A stretch of 64,000 bases of DNA from positions 186,001-250,000 of the forward strand of contig NZ_JAGGKD010000004.1 in NCBI RefSeq assembly GCF_017873415.1. The letters run 5' to 3'. A model generated the notes under the pieces. The model saw only the letters and a list, made by a program, of their open reading frames with translations. It was not told where the DNA came from and did not search any database. The position numbers were made by a program, and so were the translations under genes. Every line of letters begins with the position of its first letter. Positions within the stretch are counted from its first letter, which is position 1. This stretch comes from Methanolobus bombayensis. Its GTDB lineage: Archaea; Halobacteriota; Methanosarcinia; Methanosarcinales; Methanosarcinaceae. Shown here piece by piece: positions 34,746-45,749 of the stretch.

Positions 34746-35903
34746 TCAGATATTCAACTTGCTCATTCTTTCCACAGCTTCGTTTATCCTGTCAACGGAG
34801 CGGGTCAGTGCAAATCTGATATAACCTTCACCATAAGTTCCAAAGCCTACACCAGGGGTTGCTACAATACCTGCTTCCTCAAGAAGCAGTTTTGCAAATC
34901 CCATGGAGTCATAGCCTTCAGGAACCGGTGCCCATACGTAGAATGTTGCTTTAGGTGCCTTGACATCAAGACCTATCTCATTTAATCCTTTAAGGAGTGC
35001 ATCCCTTCTTTCCTCATACATTGTGTTCATGTCAGCGACACATTGTTGTGAACTGGAAAGTGCGGTTATACCTGCCATCTGGATTGCATCGAAAGCTCCT
35101 GAATCCACATTGGATTTGACCTTGCCTATTCCTGCGATTATATCCTTGTTACCAACGGCAAATGCAAGTCTCCAGCCTGTCATGTTGTAGGTCTTTGAGA
35201 GTGAGTAAAGTTCAATTCCTATATCCATAGCGCCGTCAACGCTGAGGAAGCTTGGTGCTTTGTATCCATCGTAGGTCATTTCAGAATATGCATTATCATG
35301 AACAACTACAATGTCGTTATCCTTTGCAAACTGTACAACCTCTTCGAAGAACTTTTCATCAGCGATTGCTGAGGTCGGGTTGTTCGGGTAGTTCAGGAAC
35401 ATTAACTTTGCTTTTTCAAGTTTGTCCTTTGGTATTGCATCAAAGTCCGGAAGGAAGTTGTTCTCTTCCAGTAAAGGCATAATATGAGGCTCTCCGCCGG
35501 CAAACTGGGTTCCTATCTTGTATACCGGGTATGCGGGGTCTGGACAGAGTGCCACATCTCCTGGATTGATAAATGCCAGAGGTATGTGTGCAACTCCTTC
35601 TTTTGAGCCGATCATTGTGAGTACTTCAGAGGCAGGGTCAAGTTCAAGTCCTCTACTCTCTTTGCACCAATCTGCAGCAGCCTCCCTGAAGCTCATCATT
35701 CCAGTATATGATGGATATGTGTGTGTTTCCGGTTTTTTTACGGCTTCGCACATGGAGTCAACGATATGTGAAGGTGTTGGCTGGTCAGGGTCACCAACTC
35801 CAAGATCAATTACGTCTACTCCCTTAGCCTTAATCGCTGCTTTTGATTCGTCTATTGTTGCAAATAAGTATGGGGGCAATGAGTTTATCCTGTCAGAATA
35901 CAT
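34746..35903 (-). CDS. dapL: LL-diaminopimelate aminotransferase
   Basis: A PLP-dependent fold-type I aminotransferase of 385 residues that makes LL-diaminopimelate from tetrahydrodipicolinate in one step, for lysine synthesis. It begins [19 protein letters not shown], with [46 protein letters not shown] and the PLP-lysine motif [24 protein letters not shown] lies 4 bases before the ATG at 35903; the frame is open further upstream but without support. Members of this clade in methanogens are DapL; aspartate-type specificity cannot be excluded from sequence alone. Confidence 0.88.
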   Translation of the reverse strand: MYSDRINSLPPYLFATIDESKAAIKAKGVDVIDLGVGDPDQPTPSHIVDSMCEAVKKPETHTYPSYTGMMSFREAAADWCKESRGLELDPASEVLTMIGSKEGVAHIPLAFINPGDVALCPDPAYPVYKIGTQFAGGEPHIMPLLEENNFLPDFDAIPKDKLEKAKLMFLNYPNNPTSAIADEKFFEEVVQFAKDNDIVVVHDNAYSEMTYDGYKAPSFLSVDGAMDIGIELYSLSKTYNMTGWRLAFAVGNKDIIAGIGKVKSNVDSGAFDAIQMAGITALSSSQQCVADMNTMYEERRDALLKGLNEIGLDVKAPKATFYVWAPVPEGYDSMGFAKLLLEEAGIVATPGVGFGTYGEGYIRFALTRSVDRINEAVERMSKLNI

Positions 35904-36075
35904 TTGTTCACCTGTAAGTTCAAGCGTGTTTTGCCAGATAGCATTTATTATGCTTTGGCACTCCATCTATTGTGCCCCATCTATTTAATATGATGGTATT
36001 GGGAAAATCCCTTCCTTTTTTGTGAGACTGGTCAATCTTAACAAAATCTATTAATACCAAAAATATATAATACAA

Positions 36076-38049
36076 ATGTATATTAATAATCTTCATGTGG
36101 TGCGGACTATTATCCCTGATGAAAAACTGGACATATTGAAAAAAAGAGAACAAGAGCTTGAAGCGATTTATAGTATCTCGGATCTTTTCGATCTGCATGT
36201 ACCTCTTGAATCTCTTTTAAAAGGTATCATCCAAAGGTTACCTGTAGCTTTCCTGCATCCTGAGCTAGCGGAGGCTTGTATAGCTATGGATGGGAAAGAA
36301 TACCATACCAAAGGTTATGAAAAGAATAGAGATACCCTGTCCAGTGACATCTATGTACATGGTGCAAAAAGAGGCTCATTACGTATCTCTTATAGGGGAG
36401 AACCACCTCTTCATGAAATTGGCCCTTTTTTGAACAGTGAACAAAGATTGCTTGATATGGTGAGCTCCAGACTCTGCAAGGTAATCGAAAGAAAAAAAGT
36501 GGAAGAGGCCCTGCTCGATTCCGAGAAAAGGTACAGGCTAATATTCGATGCTTCACCTCTGGGTATTTTTGTTGATCGCAAAGGAACCATTACACATTGC
36601 AACAGAAGTTTTATGAACATTTTCCAGATAAAAAAAGATGACGTTCTGGGTTCAGAAGTATTTGATTTTGTAAACGATGATGTACTCGTAAAATTACTTG
36701 CAGGTGTTTCGTCTGATTTGCGTCCATTCTATGAGAATGAATATTCTGCCAGGATATCAGGCAAAGAAAAGTATCTTAAGTCCTATTATGTTCCCTTGCG
36801 TGGGAGAGGAAACAAAATTGAAGGTGGGATCGGTCTTATAGCTGATATTACTGCCAACAAGAATTTTGAAGAAGAACTGGAAAACCAGAAAGAGCTTCTG
36901 ACTAGCACTTTCAATGCACTTCAGGACCTTATTGTTGTTGTAAACCGTGATATGAGGATAGTTACCAGTAACTGGAAAGGCGACAGTATTACACCTCATG
37001 ACCCTGAAAACCCCCACCCTGAGGTTTGTGAGTCACTGGGTTCTACTTTGATGCCGTGTGAACCCTGTCCGATAAAGGAAGTATTCTCAACCGGCAGCAT
37101 GAAAGAATTTGAGCATACGGATCCTGCTGATCAGAGAGTAAGGGATTTCAGGATATTTCCGGTCTATGACACCAAAGGTGATGTAATGATGGCTGTAAGT
37201 CATATACGCGATATCACCGAACGTAAAGAAACAGAAGAAGCATTGAAACGATCTACATCGGAGCTTGAAAAGGCTTATGAGGAACTAAAATCGCTTGATA
37301 AGCTCAAAGATGAATTCCTTTCCAATCTGCGACATGAACTTAACACTCCGCTAACATCCATAAAAGGATTCAGTGAGCTTCTTTATGATGGTACTCTTGG
37401 TGAATTAAATGATGAACAGATGAATGCTATCGAACGTGTGGTGGTAAAAACACGTAAATTACAGAATCTGATCAACTCTCTTCTTTTTGTCAGTACCAAT
37501 CAGAATGGTAATGTAAAGTACAATTTTGAAGAGATCGATCTTGTTTCAATGTTAAATACAATAGTAAAAATTTCTGCTGATTCCGTTAAAGAGAAAGATC
37601 TGTCAATAATGACTGAAATAGCATGCAATTCCTGTTTGGTAAAGGCTGACAGAACATATCTGCCACAGGTTTTCCATAATTTACTGGATAACGCCATAAA
37701 GTTCACCAAACAGGGTGGCAGTATTACTATCTATGTAACTGCTGAGGAAAATGATGTGCATGTAGTTATAGGTGATACTGGTATTGGTATTGCGGAAAAC
37801 GATATGTCGTCTCTTTTCACAAAATTCCATCAGATTGACAGTTCCTCAACACGCAATTATGGCGGCAACGGACTTGGTCTTTACATCAGCAAAGTAATAG
37901 TAGAGAGCCACAATGGCAAAATATGGATAGAAAGTGAAAATGGGACCGGAACAGATGTTCACGTATCCCTTCCATTGAAACAGGAAAATCAATTCTCTGC
38001 TTCCTCAAGTTCTCCTTCTGTATCCACTGAAAGACCTGTGCTCAGATAA
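36076..38049 (+). CDS. Cytosolic sensor histidine kinase with GAF-like and PAS domains
   Basis: A 657-residue kinase without membrane helices. An N-terminal segment (about 20-145) resembles a GAF-type sensor, followed by two PAS domains (about 150-270, and 280-395; the second contains CESLGSTLMPCEPCPIKEVF, whose four cysteines may bind a metal or heme). The H-box LRHELNTPLTS has its His at about residue 420. The ATPase domain shows DNAIKFTKQGG, GDTGIGIAE and YGGNGLGLYI. A TATA-like AAATATATAATAC lies directly before the ATG, so the true start could be a GTG at about 36097. The 3' end overlaps the convergent acetolactate decarboxylase gene by 61 bp. Confidence 0.88.
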   Translation: MYINNLHVVRTIIPDEKLDILKKREQELEAIYSISDLFDLHVPLESLLKGIIQRLPVAFLHPELAEACIAMDGKEYHTKGYEKNRDTLSSDIYVHGAKRGSLRISYRGEPPLHEIGPFLNSEQRLLDMVSSRLCKVIERKKVEEALLDSEKRYRLIFDASPLGIFVDRKGTITHCNRSFMNIFQIKKDDVLGSEVFDFVNDDVLVKLLAGVSSDLRPFYENEYSARISGKEKYLKSYYVPLRGRGNKIEGGIGLIADITANKNFEEELENQKELLTSTFNALQDLIVVVNRDMRIVTSNWKGDSITPHDPENPHPEVCESLGSTLMPCEPCPIKEVFSTGSMKEFEHTDPADQRVRDFRIFPVYDTKGDVMMAVSHIRDITERKETEEALKRSTSELEKAYEELKSLDKLKDEFLSNLRHELNTPLTSIKGFSELLYDGTLGELNDEQMNAIERVVVKTRKLQNLINSLLFVSTNQNGNVKYNFEEIDLVSMLNTIVKISADSVKEKDLSIMTEIACNSCLVKADRTYLPQVFHNLLDNAIKFTKQGGSITIYVTAEENDVHVVIGDTGIGIAENDMSSLFTKFHQIDSSSTRNYGGNGLGLYISKVIVESHNGKIWIESENGTGTDVHVSLPLKQENQFSASSSSPSVSTERPVLR

Positions 38050-38828
38050 TTCTCATTTTCCGGCAGTTCAAGGTAGAAACCATCACAACTGTCAATTTCA
38101 ATCACTCCTGAACTGATGCTGTAGTCAAGTATGTGTCCTCCTGCTGTCCTGTCTGCTGTTATAAAGTGCAGGTGATATCCGGGAACATTTATACCATCAA
38201 CGTATTCAGGCATCCAGTATCCTACTATTGTACCTTCCGTATCATTGAACTCAAATACAGACTGATCTTTGGTTACATTAACAAGCCTTGGATATGGCTC
38301 TTCCTGGGCAGCAACACTGCGTGTTTTCATGTATGTGAAATTCCCGGTGACCTTTACAGCATACATCAGGTTCTTACTTGGAAGAAGTTCCTCAATATAT
38401 GGTGCTAATTCCTGATTGCTCATTTCTGTGTTTATGCTGTCTTTGATATCTGTTTCAAAGAATGTAACAGCTGCAAATGGTGATGTTTCTGTGTCATCAA
38501 CTTTGTAAACGTTGCCGTCAGCTTTTACCTGGTATATGACTCCGTCAAGTTCCAGCATTTCTCCGTCAAGGTCGTCAAATGTACCCAGGCCAAAATCCCC
38601 TTTCACTTTCAGCTCTTCACAACTAATCTCTCCGTCGTATACTCCTTCCAGAAGTGCATCAATGACTGAGAACTGGTAGATAGTATCAATTTGTGTTTCT
38701 GAAGTTGATACTTCATTCACATTATCTCCGGCGGAATTCATATTTTCTGTTTGCTCACTGATACATCCTGCTGTCAGAAATGATATTATGGTAACCAAAA
38801 CTAAAAAATAAATACTAATTTTTTTCAT
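37989..38828 (-). CDS. budA: Secreted lipoprotein alpha-acetolactate decarboxylase
   Basis: A 279-residue protein with a signal peptide ending in the lipobox FLTAGC (residues 17-22). The mature part is an acetolactate decarboxylase: FSVIDALLEGVYDGEIS, GDFGLGTFDDLDGEMLELDG, SVAAQEEPYPRLV, and the zinc-ligand motif GYHLHFITADRTAGGHILD with three histidines. The enzyme converts 2-acetolactate to acetoin. An extracellular, lipid-anchored form in a methanogen is odd, since acetolactate is a cytosolic branched-chain amino acid intermediate; its actual substrate may differ. GGGAAGC lies before the ATG. The 3' end overlaps the kinase gene. Confidence 0.88.
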   Translation of the reverse strand: MKKISIYFLVLVTIISFLTAGCISEQTENMNSAGDNVNEVSTSETQIDTIYQFSVIDALLEGVYDGEISCEELKVKGDFGLGTFDDLDGEMLELDGVIYQVKADGNVYKVDDTETSPFAAVTFFETDIKDSINTEMSNQELAPYIEELLPSKNLMYAVKVTGNFTYMKTRSVAAQEEPYPRLVNVTKDQSVFEFNDTEGTIVGYWMPEYVDGINVPGYHLHFITADRTAGGHILDYSISSGVIEIDSCDGFYLELPENENYLSTGLSVDTEGELEEAEN

Positions 38829-38942
38829 TTGCTTCCCTCTTACATGGCCATGTCTCTTGAGTTGAATGTTAATGATCTCAGGCGCCGATACTGCTAGCCT
38901 GAAAAAATGTTCACAATTAAAAAAGATGAACGGTATGCATTC

Positions 38943-39419
38943 TTATGATGCTGCCGTTTCAGTTATAATGTTTTCAAGGTTAAGAAGAATAAGTAACCTT
39001 TCATCCATCTTACCGACACCCTTCAGGTATTCGGCATTGATCTTTTGTGTGATTATCTCTGGTGTCTGTTCTATGTTAGAATCCTTCAGACGAATAACCT
39101 CACTTACAGAATCCACAACAAGTCCTATTATTGTTCCATTGATGTCAACAACAACAATTCTGGATTCATCTGTCATCTCAGTTTCGTTCATTCCAAAACG
39201 CTTGTCGAGGTCCATAACAACTATGATCTTCCCTCTCAGGTTAATAACACCTTTTACGTATTCAGGAGACCTTGGTATTCTTGTAACATCAGGCAATCGG
39301 ATAATTTCCTGTACCTGCATTATGTTGACACCAAACTCTTCCACACCCAGATTGAAAATAACAAGTTGATGAAGGTCATCGTCAATATTATCAGCGTAAC
39401 TTTCACTCGCATCGGTCAT
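38943..39419 (-). CDS. cheW: CheW chemotaxis coupling protein
   Basis: A 158-residue CheW with the family motifs VIFNLGVEEFGVNIMQVQEII, VKGVINLRGKIIVVMDLDKRFG and IIGLVVDSVSEVIRL. It links methyl-accepting receptors to the kinase CheA. AGGTGA lies 5 bases before the ATG at 39419; a GTG three codons upstream is less likely. No cheA or receptor gene is in the window. Its neighbour 115 bp upstream is the acetolactate decarboxylase gene on the same strand. Confidence 0.93.
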   Translation of the reverse strand: MTDASESYADNIDDDLHQLVIFNLGVEEFGVNIMQVQEIIRLPDVTRIPRSPEYVKGVINLRGKIIVVMDLDKRFGMNETEMTDESRIVVVDINGTIIGLVVDSVSEVIRLKDSNIEQTPEIITQKINAEYLKGVGKMDERLLILLNLENIITETAAS

Positions 39420-39677
39420 AAGTCTCACCTCAGTGAAAATGGAATTTTATTAGCACAAAAATTCCATTCATAATTATTCCAATTAATATTATATTGCAGT
39501 TAGTATAAATACCTTCTCTTGTGTTCTCTTAATATTATCTAAAGTGTCATCTATTTCCATTAGAAATATCCACACCAATGATTTCCAAAAACCGATTCTT
39601 ATTTAAGTATTTAGACCAATACCACGCTAAAAATCAGGATTAGTTTTAGTTTTTAGTATTTTACAAAAGAGGTTCAC

Positions 39678-41159
39678 ATGAGCGATATTTTACGGAGAGG
39701 ACGCTTATCTTCAACACCTGATGAAGATATGATCAATTTTACATCATCAATGTCTGCTGACAAATGGATATTTGAAGCTGATATCCTTGTGGACATGGCC
39801 CACACGGTTATGCTGCATGAACAGAGAATCATTAAAAAGAACGAGTGCAGCAGCATTCTGGCAGGCTTGCTGAAGATTAGGGAAGAAGGCATTGAAAAGC
39901 TGGACCACAGTTATGAGGATATTCATATCTCACTGGAGTCAAGACTTATAGACATGGTCGGTGAGGATACCGGAGGAAGAATGCACTCCGGACGCTCCCG
40001 TAATGATGAGGTTGCAACCTGTATTCGTATAAGGCTCAGAGATGAACTTCTCTCTTTAATGGAGGAGCTTTCAGGTCTCAGATATGCTCTTCTTGAGCGC
40101 GCTTCAGAGAACACAGAAACTCTCATGCCGGGTTTTACACATCTCCAGCATGCGCAGCCAACCACATTTGCACATCACCTTGTTGCACATTCAGATGCTA
40201 TTGGCAGGGACATTGAACGTATAATCAGCACATTCTCAAGAGTTAACAAATGCCCGCTGGGCTCAGCAGCTTTTGCATCAACCGGTTTTGATCTGAATCG
40301 TGAAAGAACCTGCTCCCTGCTGGGATTTGATGAACTGCTTGGAAACTCAATGGATGCTGTAAGCACCCGCGACTTTTTGATTGAATCTGTTTCTGCAATG
40401 TCAAATATAATGGTTAACCTCAGTAAGATGGCAGAGGAAATTATCATCTGGTCAAGTTCCGAATTCTCTTTTGTCGAACTTGATGACATGTATGCATCCA
40501 CATCATCAATAATGCCACAGAAGAAGAACCCTGATTCTGCTGAACTTGTCAGGGGAAAGGCTGGTACTGTTATAGGTTCACTCATGGCTCTTCTTTCTCT
40601 TTGCAAGGCACTTCCATTGAGCTACAACCGTGACCTTCAGGAAGCAACACCTAATATGTGGCGTGCAGTTGAAACCACAAGAAGTGCTGTCCGTATCACA
40701 AAAGGTATGGTAGCTACCATGAAAGTGAATACTGAAAGCATGGCTGAAAAGTCAGTTATTGGATTCACAACAGCAACAGAACTTGCAGACACAATGGTTA
40801 GAGCCGGTGGAATTCCATTCAGGACAGCTCATCAGATAGTTGGTGTGCTGGCAAGAGGCGATGGAAACCCAACACTTACTGATGTTGATGCAGTTGCAAG
40901 GGATGTTATCGGGGAAACATTAAGTTCCAGAGGTCTTACAGAGGAAATGGTAAAGGAAGCCCTTGATCCTGTTCTTAATATCAACAGGCGTTCAATTACA
41001 GGTGGTCCTGCACCTTCTGAAATGGAAAAAGCAATAAAGAGCCGTCTTGAAGAACTTAAGGACACAAAAGCATCAATTTCAGAGTTAAACGGTGGAATTG
41101 TTGAATCATTGAAGATTCTTTACGGTATTGTTGAGGACTATACAGGAAAAAAGGCCTGA
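39678..41159 (+). CDS. argH: Argininosuccinate lyase
   Basis: A 493-residue enzyme of the fumarase/aspartase superfamily that splits argininosuccinate into arginine and fumarate. It contains GGRMHSGRSRNDEVATCIR, FTHLQHAQPTTFAHH with the catalytic His, and the signature loop STSSIMPQKKNPDSAELVRG (about residues 275-294). GAGG stands before the ATG. Length is slightly above the bacterial average (about 460), as in other archaea. It is followed at 82 bp by gatD. Confidence 0.96.
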   Translation: MSDILRRGRLSSTPDEDMINFTSSMSADKWIFEADILVDMAHTVMLHEQRIIKKNECSSILAGLLKIREEGIEKLDHSYEDIHISLESRLIDMVGEDTGGRMHSGRSRNDEVATCIRIRLRDELLSLMEELSGLRYALLERASENTETLMPGFTHLQHAQPTTFAHHLVAHSDAIGRDIERIISTFSRVNKCPLGSAAFASTGFDLNRERTCSLLGFDELLGNSMDAVSTRDFLIESVSAMSNIMVNLSKMAEEIIIWSSSEFSFVELDDMYASTSSIMPQKKNPDSAELVRGKAGTVIGSLMALLSLCKALPLSYNRDLQEATPNMWRAVETTRSAVRITKGMVATMKVNTESMAEKSVIGFTTATELADTMVRAGGIPFRTAHQIVGVLARGDGNPTLTDVDAVARDVIGETLSSRGLTEEMVKEALDPVLNINRRSITGGPAPSEMEKAIKSRLEELKDTKASISELNGGIVESLKILYGIVEDYTGKKA

Positions 41160-41244
41160 GATAGCCTTGGATAGTTATTACAGTCAATTCCTATCATACA
41201 GTTAGAAACGAATATTCAGACTCAGACTTACAGGTAATCAAGTG

Positions 41245-42504
41245 ATGATCATGGATTATGAAGAGGGCGACAGAATAAAGGTCGAAAAAGCCGGTGTGGA
41301 ATATGAAGGCATTGCAATGCCGAGTACAACCGGTCATATTGTTGTTAAGATGATCAGTGGCTATAACGCAGGTATCAAACCTGATGATGCCACTGTTACT
41401 ATAGTACAGAAGAAAGCTGATATGGAAGATTCTGCTAAAGTTGTGTCAAAAGCTGAGTTCAAACCAAGAAAAGGTCTTCCAAAGGTATCCATCCTCTCAA
41501 CCGGAGGAACAATTGCCAGTAAAATAGATTACAGGACCGGTGCTGTAACTTCCCAGTTCTCAGCAGATGATATCCTGCAGGCAATTCCTGAACTGACAAA
41601 GATTGCAAATTTCAGTGGAAAGGCTATCTACAATATCCTTTCTGAGAACATGAAGGCAGACTACTGGCAGGAGCTTGCAAGGGCTGTTGTTGAAGAGATA
41701 AAGAACGGTGCTGACGGTATTATTGTTGCCCATGGTACAGACACCATGATGTATTCCGCTGCTGCGCTGTCATTTATGATAGATACACCTGTACCCATCG
41801 TGTTTGTAGGTTCCCAGAGAAGTGCTGACAGGCCAAGCAGTGACAATGCGGTGAACGCAATCTGTGCTGCAAAGGTTGCTGTAAGTGACATAGCAGAAGT
41901 GACTGTTGTTATGCACAGTGAAACATCAGACGAAAAGTGTTCTATCCATCGTGCAACCAAGGTACGCAAGATGCACACTTCCAGAAGAGATGCTTTCAGG
42001 TCAATTAATTCAGAGCCAATAGGTTATGTTGATTATTCCACAGGCAAGATCATAACTGACCTTTCCTACGTAAAGAGGAATGAAAAGGAACTGGCACTTA
42101 TGGATTCACTGGAGCCAAAATGCGCCCTTGTGAAATTCACTCCGGGTTCAAGTCCTGATATTCTTGGTTATTTCATCGATGCCGGTTACAAGGGAATCGT
42201 TGTTGAAGGAACAGGTCTTGGCCACGTATCCACTGACTGGGTCCCACAGATAGAGAGAGCAACATCACAGAAGATCCCGGTCATCGTTACTTCCCAGTGT
42301 CTTAACGGCAGGATATGTGACAGGGTATATGACACAGGCAGAGACATCTTAAAAGCGGGAGCAATTGAAGGTGAGGATATGCTTCCTGAGGTTGCACTTG
42401 TCAAGATGATGTGGACTCTTGGTCAGATACAGGATTATGATGATGCAGTTGATATCCTAAAACAGGATATCAGGTGCGAGATCAATGAGAGGAGCCTTGA
42501 ATAA
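41245..42504 (+). CDS. gatD: Glu-tRNA(Gln) amidotransferase subunit D
   Basis: About 419 residues. Residues 1-75 are the GatD N-terminal tudor-like domain ([19 protein letters not shown]), and the rest is an L-asparaginase fold: [15 protein letters not shown] with the catalytic Thr, [16 protein letters not shown], and [13 protein letters not shown]. GatD releases ammonia from glutamine or asparagine for GatE, which amidates Glu-tRNA(Gln) in archaea. Unlike in many genomes, gatE is not adjacent. The start is ATG at 41245 or 41251; a GTG at 41242 precedes it. Confidence 0.94.
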   Translation: MIMDYEEGDRIKVEKAGVEYEGIAMPSTTGHIVVKMISGYNAGIKPDDATVTIVQKKADMEDSAKVVSKAEFKPRKGLPKVSILSTGGTIASKIDYRTGAVTSQFSADDILQAIPELTKIANFSGKAIYNILSENMKADYWQELARAVVEEIKNGADGIIVAHGTDTMMYSAAALSFMIDTPVPIVFVGSQRSADRPSSDNAVNAICAAKVAVSDIAEVTVVMHSETSDEKCSIHRATKVRKMHTSRRDAFRSINSEPIGYVDYSTGKIITDLSYVKRNEKELALMDSLEPKCALVKFTPGSSPDILGYFIDAGYKGIVVEGTGLGHVSTDWVPQIERATSQKIPVIVTSQCLNGRICDRVYDTGRDILKAGAIEGEDMLPEVALVKMMWTLGQIQDYDDAVDILKQDIRCEINERSLE

Positions 42505-42822
42505 AGGTTCCAGTATTTTTTCATGTATAATCAGTTAAGAAGAGAATTATAGATGTCGTCTTACTATATTAGACATAGAAGAAAAAGATATGGAAAAACC
42601 CATCTGTTTTTCCTTAATACTCAAGATTTTCAACTTTTCCCATGAAGTGTATTGTAACCCCACAGAAAAACAACGTGGATTTCTTCCCGGTTTTGAATTG
42701 CTACTATATTCAAGGTTGAATCATTAACTTCCTAGTAAGTTTCCTCACCAAAACAATGCTTAAATTCACAGTAATCAACATTTGAACTTTATTGTGCTTG
42801 TTATGTTCTATTTTTGAAACAA
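42505..42822. other. Intergenic stretch without recognisable features
   Basis: About 318 bp of A/T-rich sequence. I see no gene, hairpin terminator or repeat in it. Confidence 0.5.
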
Positions 42823-43429
42823 TTATTTTCGCTCAATAATAATTAAGAAAAACAAGCATACAAAGACCATTAATGAAGTAAATGCAGGTGTTTCCTTTTT
42901 TGATTCTACTTCATTTTCTTTAGTATCATTATCTATCATTTCAGTATTTTCAACAAGATTAAGGGGAATCGGTTCTTCATCTACTACTATGTGTTCCCAT
43001 TCAAAAACTACTGGAACTTCATCAATGCCTTCTTTTTCACATTGTTCATTGATTACATGGATTTCATCGATGATCGATTCCACCAATTAGAGGGTCAATA
43101 TCATCAGTACGTGCATTGAGGACAGTTATTTCTTTTTTGAATACAACTGGGGGCTTATCTATTCCAATATCTTTTGCATCAGTATCTATAATATTGTATA
43201 AATCTTCAATTGTAGCTTCATCAATTGATTCTTTCGTATCTCCGTCAAACTCTATAAAAAGATAACCTTCATAATTAATACCGAAACCAGTCAAAGGTCC
43301 ACCTTTTTCTTTCATATATAGATGGAGTTCATCTTCTGATTCTTTCATGCATTTTACAAGTGTATTTAACCATTCAACTTTTTCCTTATCATCAGTGATC
43401 ACAGGGACTGTTCCAAGAGTTTCAATCAC
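42823..43429 (-). pseudogene. Frameshifted surface protein with PGF-CTERM-like tail
   Basis: Two overlapping minus-strand frames (43429 down to 43064, and 43086 down to 42823) make sense only when joined. The first contains VPVITDDKEKVEWLN and the repeat DLYNIIDTDAKDIGIDKPPVVF; the second continues with the similar repeat EIHVINEQCEKEGIDEVPVVF, then an acidic linker and KKETPAFTSLMVFVCLFFL with a basic end. That tail looks like an archaeosortase (PGF-CTERM-type) sorting signal, with PAF for PGF. There is no signal peptide at the front, and a stop lies 8 codons upstream. So the gene has probably lost its N-terminus and suffered a frameshift near 43075. Confidence 0.6.
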
Positions 43430-43686
43430 ATTAGATTTTTCTTTCAGTGAATCAAGTCACGAAAAAATTCCACTCTTATTTTTATATGCAAGTATAATAT
43501 AACTTCGTAGATAAAAAAATCAATAAAATTTAAGCAAACACTTAGATATATTTAATAATTAATTGTCTTTACACTTTTAATAGTAAAACATTTTATGAAT
43601 CATCTTTTTGGCAACCTTTATTACGAATAAATTAGCTATTGAAGCAAATCAGTCTATTATATTAATACAATACTCAGGTGAATATT

Positions 43687-45018
43687 ATGACATTAGCAAA
43701 TCTCAGGACACACTATGCGTCACAGATCAAACCCGAGGAACTTGGTGACCAGAAAGTTACCGTTGCAGGATGGGTTCACGAGGTCCGTGACCTTGGTGGT
43801 ATATGTTTTGTTGTGGTCAGGGATCGTACAGGGAAATCCCAGGTCACACTTGTTAAAAAGAAGACAGACCCGGAACTTATGGACAAGGCAAGAGCCCTTG
43901 TCAGAGAATCCGTGGTTTCCGTCACAGGCAGTGTAAAACCGGAAGGTAAGGCTCCAAATGGTTTTGAAGTAATTCCGGATGATATCGTACTTCTAAACGA
44001 AGCAGACTCACCACTTCCAATGGACACAACCGGAAAGGTGGAAGCAGAACTTGATACACGTCTTGATTCAAGATTCATTGACCTCAGACGTGAGAGAACA
44101 ACTGCTATCTTCAGAATAAGGCATGAAGTCCTAAGAGCAGTCAGGAGTTATCTTACAGACAACGGTTTCATTGAGACTTCCAGTCCAAAAGTTGTAGCAA
44201 CAGCAACAGAGGGTGGAACATCACTCTTCCCGATCACATACTTTGACAGGGAAGCATTCCTTAACCAGAGTCCTCAGCTCTTCAAGCAGATACTCATGGC
44301 CGGTGGACTTGACAGGGTATTTGAGATCGGTCCTATTTTCAGGGCAGAGGAACACGACACCCGCAGACACCTCAACGAAGCAACATCCATTGACATTGAG
44401 GCAAGTTTCTGTGATCACTTCGATGTAATGGAAGTTCTTGAGGAAATGGTGGCCTACATCTACGAGCAGGTCATTGAGAACGCATCTGATTCACTTGCGG
44501 TGCTTGATGTTGAACTTAAGGTTCCACAGGTGCCATTCAAGAGAGTCACCTATGACGAGGCAATCGAGATCGTTAATGCAAACACAGATGAGATGCTTAA
44601 CTGGGGAGATGACCTTGGTACTTCTGCTGAACATACAATTGGCGAATATGTATTCAAGGAAACAGGGGAATCGCATTACTTTATCATTGACTGGCCAACA
44701 GAGATCAAGCCATTCTATGCGATGCCATACGAGGATAACCCGGTCCTGTCTAAAGGATTTGACATGATGCACAGGACAATGGAACTCTCATCCGGTGCAC
44801 AGCGTATCCACATTCCAGAACTTCTCATCGAGAGGATCGAATCACAGGGTCTTGACCCAGAAGGATTCGAGTTCTATCTTAAGGCTTTCAAATACGGTAT
44901 GCCACCACATGCAGGATGGGGTATAGGTTGTGAAAGGCTTGTCATGACTATGCTAGGTACTGAGAACATCCGTGATGTCGTACTCTTCCCAAGGGACAGG
45001 CGCAGACTTTCCCCATAA
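43687..45018 (+). CDS. aspS: Aspartyl-tRNA synthetase, archaeal type
   Basis: A 443-residue class IIb synthetase. The N-terminal OB-fold anticodon domain covers residues 1-105 ([23 protein letters not shown]); the catalytic domain shows motif 2 ([17 protein letters not shown]) and motif 3 ([17 protein letters not shown]). The absence of the bacterial GAD insertion and the length fit archaeal AspRS. Many archaeal enzymes of this type are non-discriminating and also charge tRNA(Asn); sequence alone does not settle this. AGGTG precedes the ATG. rpiA follows 23 bp downstream, likely in the same transcript. Confidence 0.96.
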   Translation: MTLANLRTHYASQIKPEELGDQKVTVAGWVHEVRDLGGICFVVVRDRTGKSQVTLVKKKTDPELMDKARALVRESVVSVTGSVKPEGKAPNGFEVIPDDIVLLNEADSPLPMDTTGKVEAELDTRLDSRFIDLRRERTTAIFRIRHEVLRAVRSYLTDNGFIETSSPKVVATATEGGTSLFPITYFDREAFLNQSPQLFKQILMAGGLDRVFEIGPIFRAEEHDTRRHLNEATSIDIEASFCDHFDVMEVLEEMVAYIYEQVIENASDSLAVLDVELKVPQVPFKRVTYDEAIEIVNANTDEMLNWGDDLGTSAEHTIGEYVFKETGESHYFIIDWPTEIKPFYAMPYEDNPVLSKGFDMMHRTMELSSGAQRIHIPELLIERIESQGLDPEGFEFYLKAFKYGMPPHAGWGIGCERLVMTMLGTENIRDVVLFPRDRRRLSP

Positions 45019-45041
45019 TTCTTTTTTCAGGATTGATATTC

Positions 45042-45734
45042 ATGAAAGAAAGAAATCCAACAGGAGAAAGTCCTGAGAAAAAGGCTGCAGGAATCGCAGC
45101 AGCAGACCTTGTACAGGATGGCATGGTTGTCGGTCTTGGTACCGGCTCCACCACAGCCTACACAATAGCCGAGCTTGGCAGACGTGTTGATGAAGGTCTT
45201 GACATCATTGCAGTTGTAACATCATATCAGTCAGAAATGCTTGCAATACAGGCAGGAATCATGCTTACATCACTGGCAGAACATCCCGATCTTGATATTG
45301 CCATTGACGGTGCAGATCAGATAGACTCAGGTCTTAATGTTATCAAGGGCGGCGGTGCAGCGCACACACGTGAGAAGGTTGTCTCACGCTCAGCAGAACG
45401 CTTTGTTGTTGTTGCTGATGAATCAAAATATAGTGAGCAGCTAAATCATTATGTACCTCTGGAAGTACTTCCGTATGCAAAGGAATATGTTTCACAGCAG
45501 GTACGCAGGATAGGTGGAAAGCCCGAGCTTCGTCTTGCAGCAAGAAAGGACGGTCCCGTAATAACAGATAATGGTAATTTCGTTATTGATGCAAGTCTTG
45601 GCGTAATTGAGAACCCTGTGGTAACATCAGCACTTCTCTCACAGATTGCCGGAATTGTGGAACACGGAATATTTACCAATGTGGATGAGGTCTACATCGG
45701 AAAGAAAGACGGTTCCGTAGAAATAATGGCCTGA
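45042..45734 (+). CDS. rpiA: Ribose-5-phosphate isomerase A
   Basis: A 230-residue enzyme that interconverts ribose 5-phosphate and ribulose 5-phosphate. Signatures: [18 protein letters not shown] (residues about 29-46), [13 protein letters not shown] near 88, and [11 protein letters not shown] near 105 with the catalytic region. AGGATT precedes the ATG; the frame opens slightly upstream with a TTG at 45033. The stop codon lies inside the hairpin shared with the convergent gene. Confidence 0.95.
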   Translation: MKERNPTGESPEKKAAGIAAADLVQDGMVVGLGTGSTTAYTIAELGRRVDEGLDIIAVVTSYQSEMLAIQAGIMLTSLAEHPDLDIAIDGADQIDSGLNVIKGGGAAHTREKVVSRSAERFVVVADESKYSEQLNHYVPLEVLPYAKEYVSQQVRRIGGKPELRLAARKDGPVITDNGNFVIDASLGVIENPVVTSALLSQIAGIVEHGIFTNVDEVYIGKKDGSVEIMA

Positions 45735-45749
45735 TCTGAAAAGATCAGG
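45730..45749. terminator. Bidirectional hairpin across two convergent stop codons
   Basis: CCTGATCT and AGATCAGG form a perfect 8-bp stem with a GAAA tetraloop. It overlaps the rpiA stop (45732-45734) and the stop of the minus-strand gene at 45745, so one structure can end both transcripts. Confidence 0.7.
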
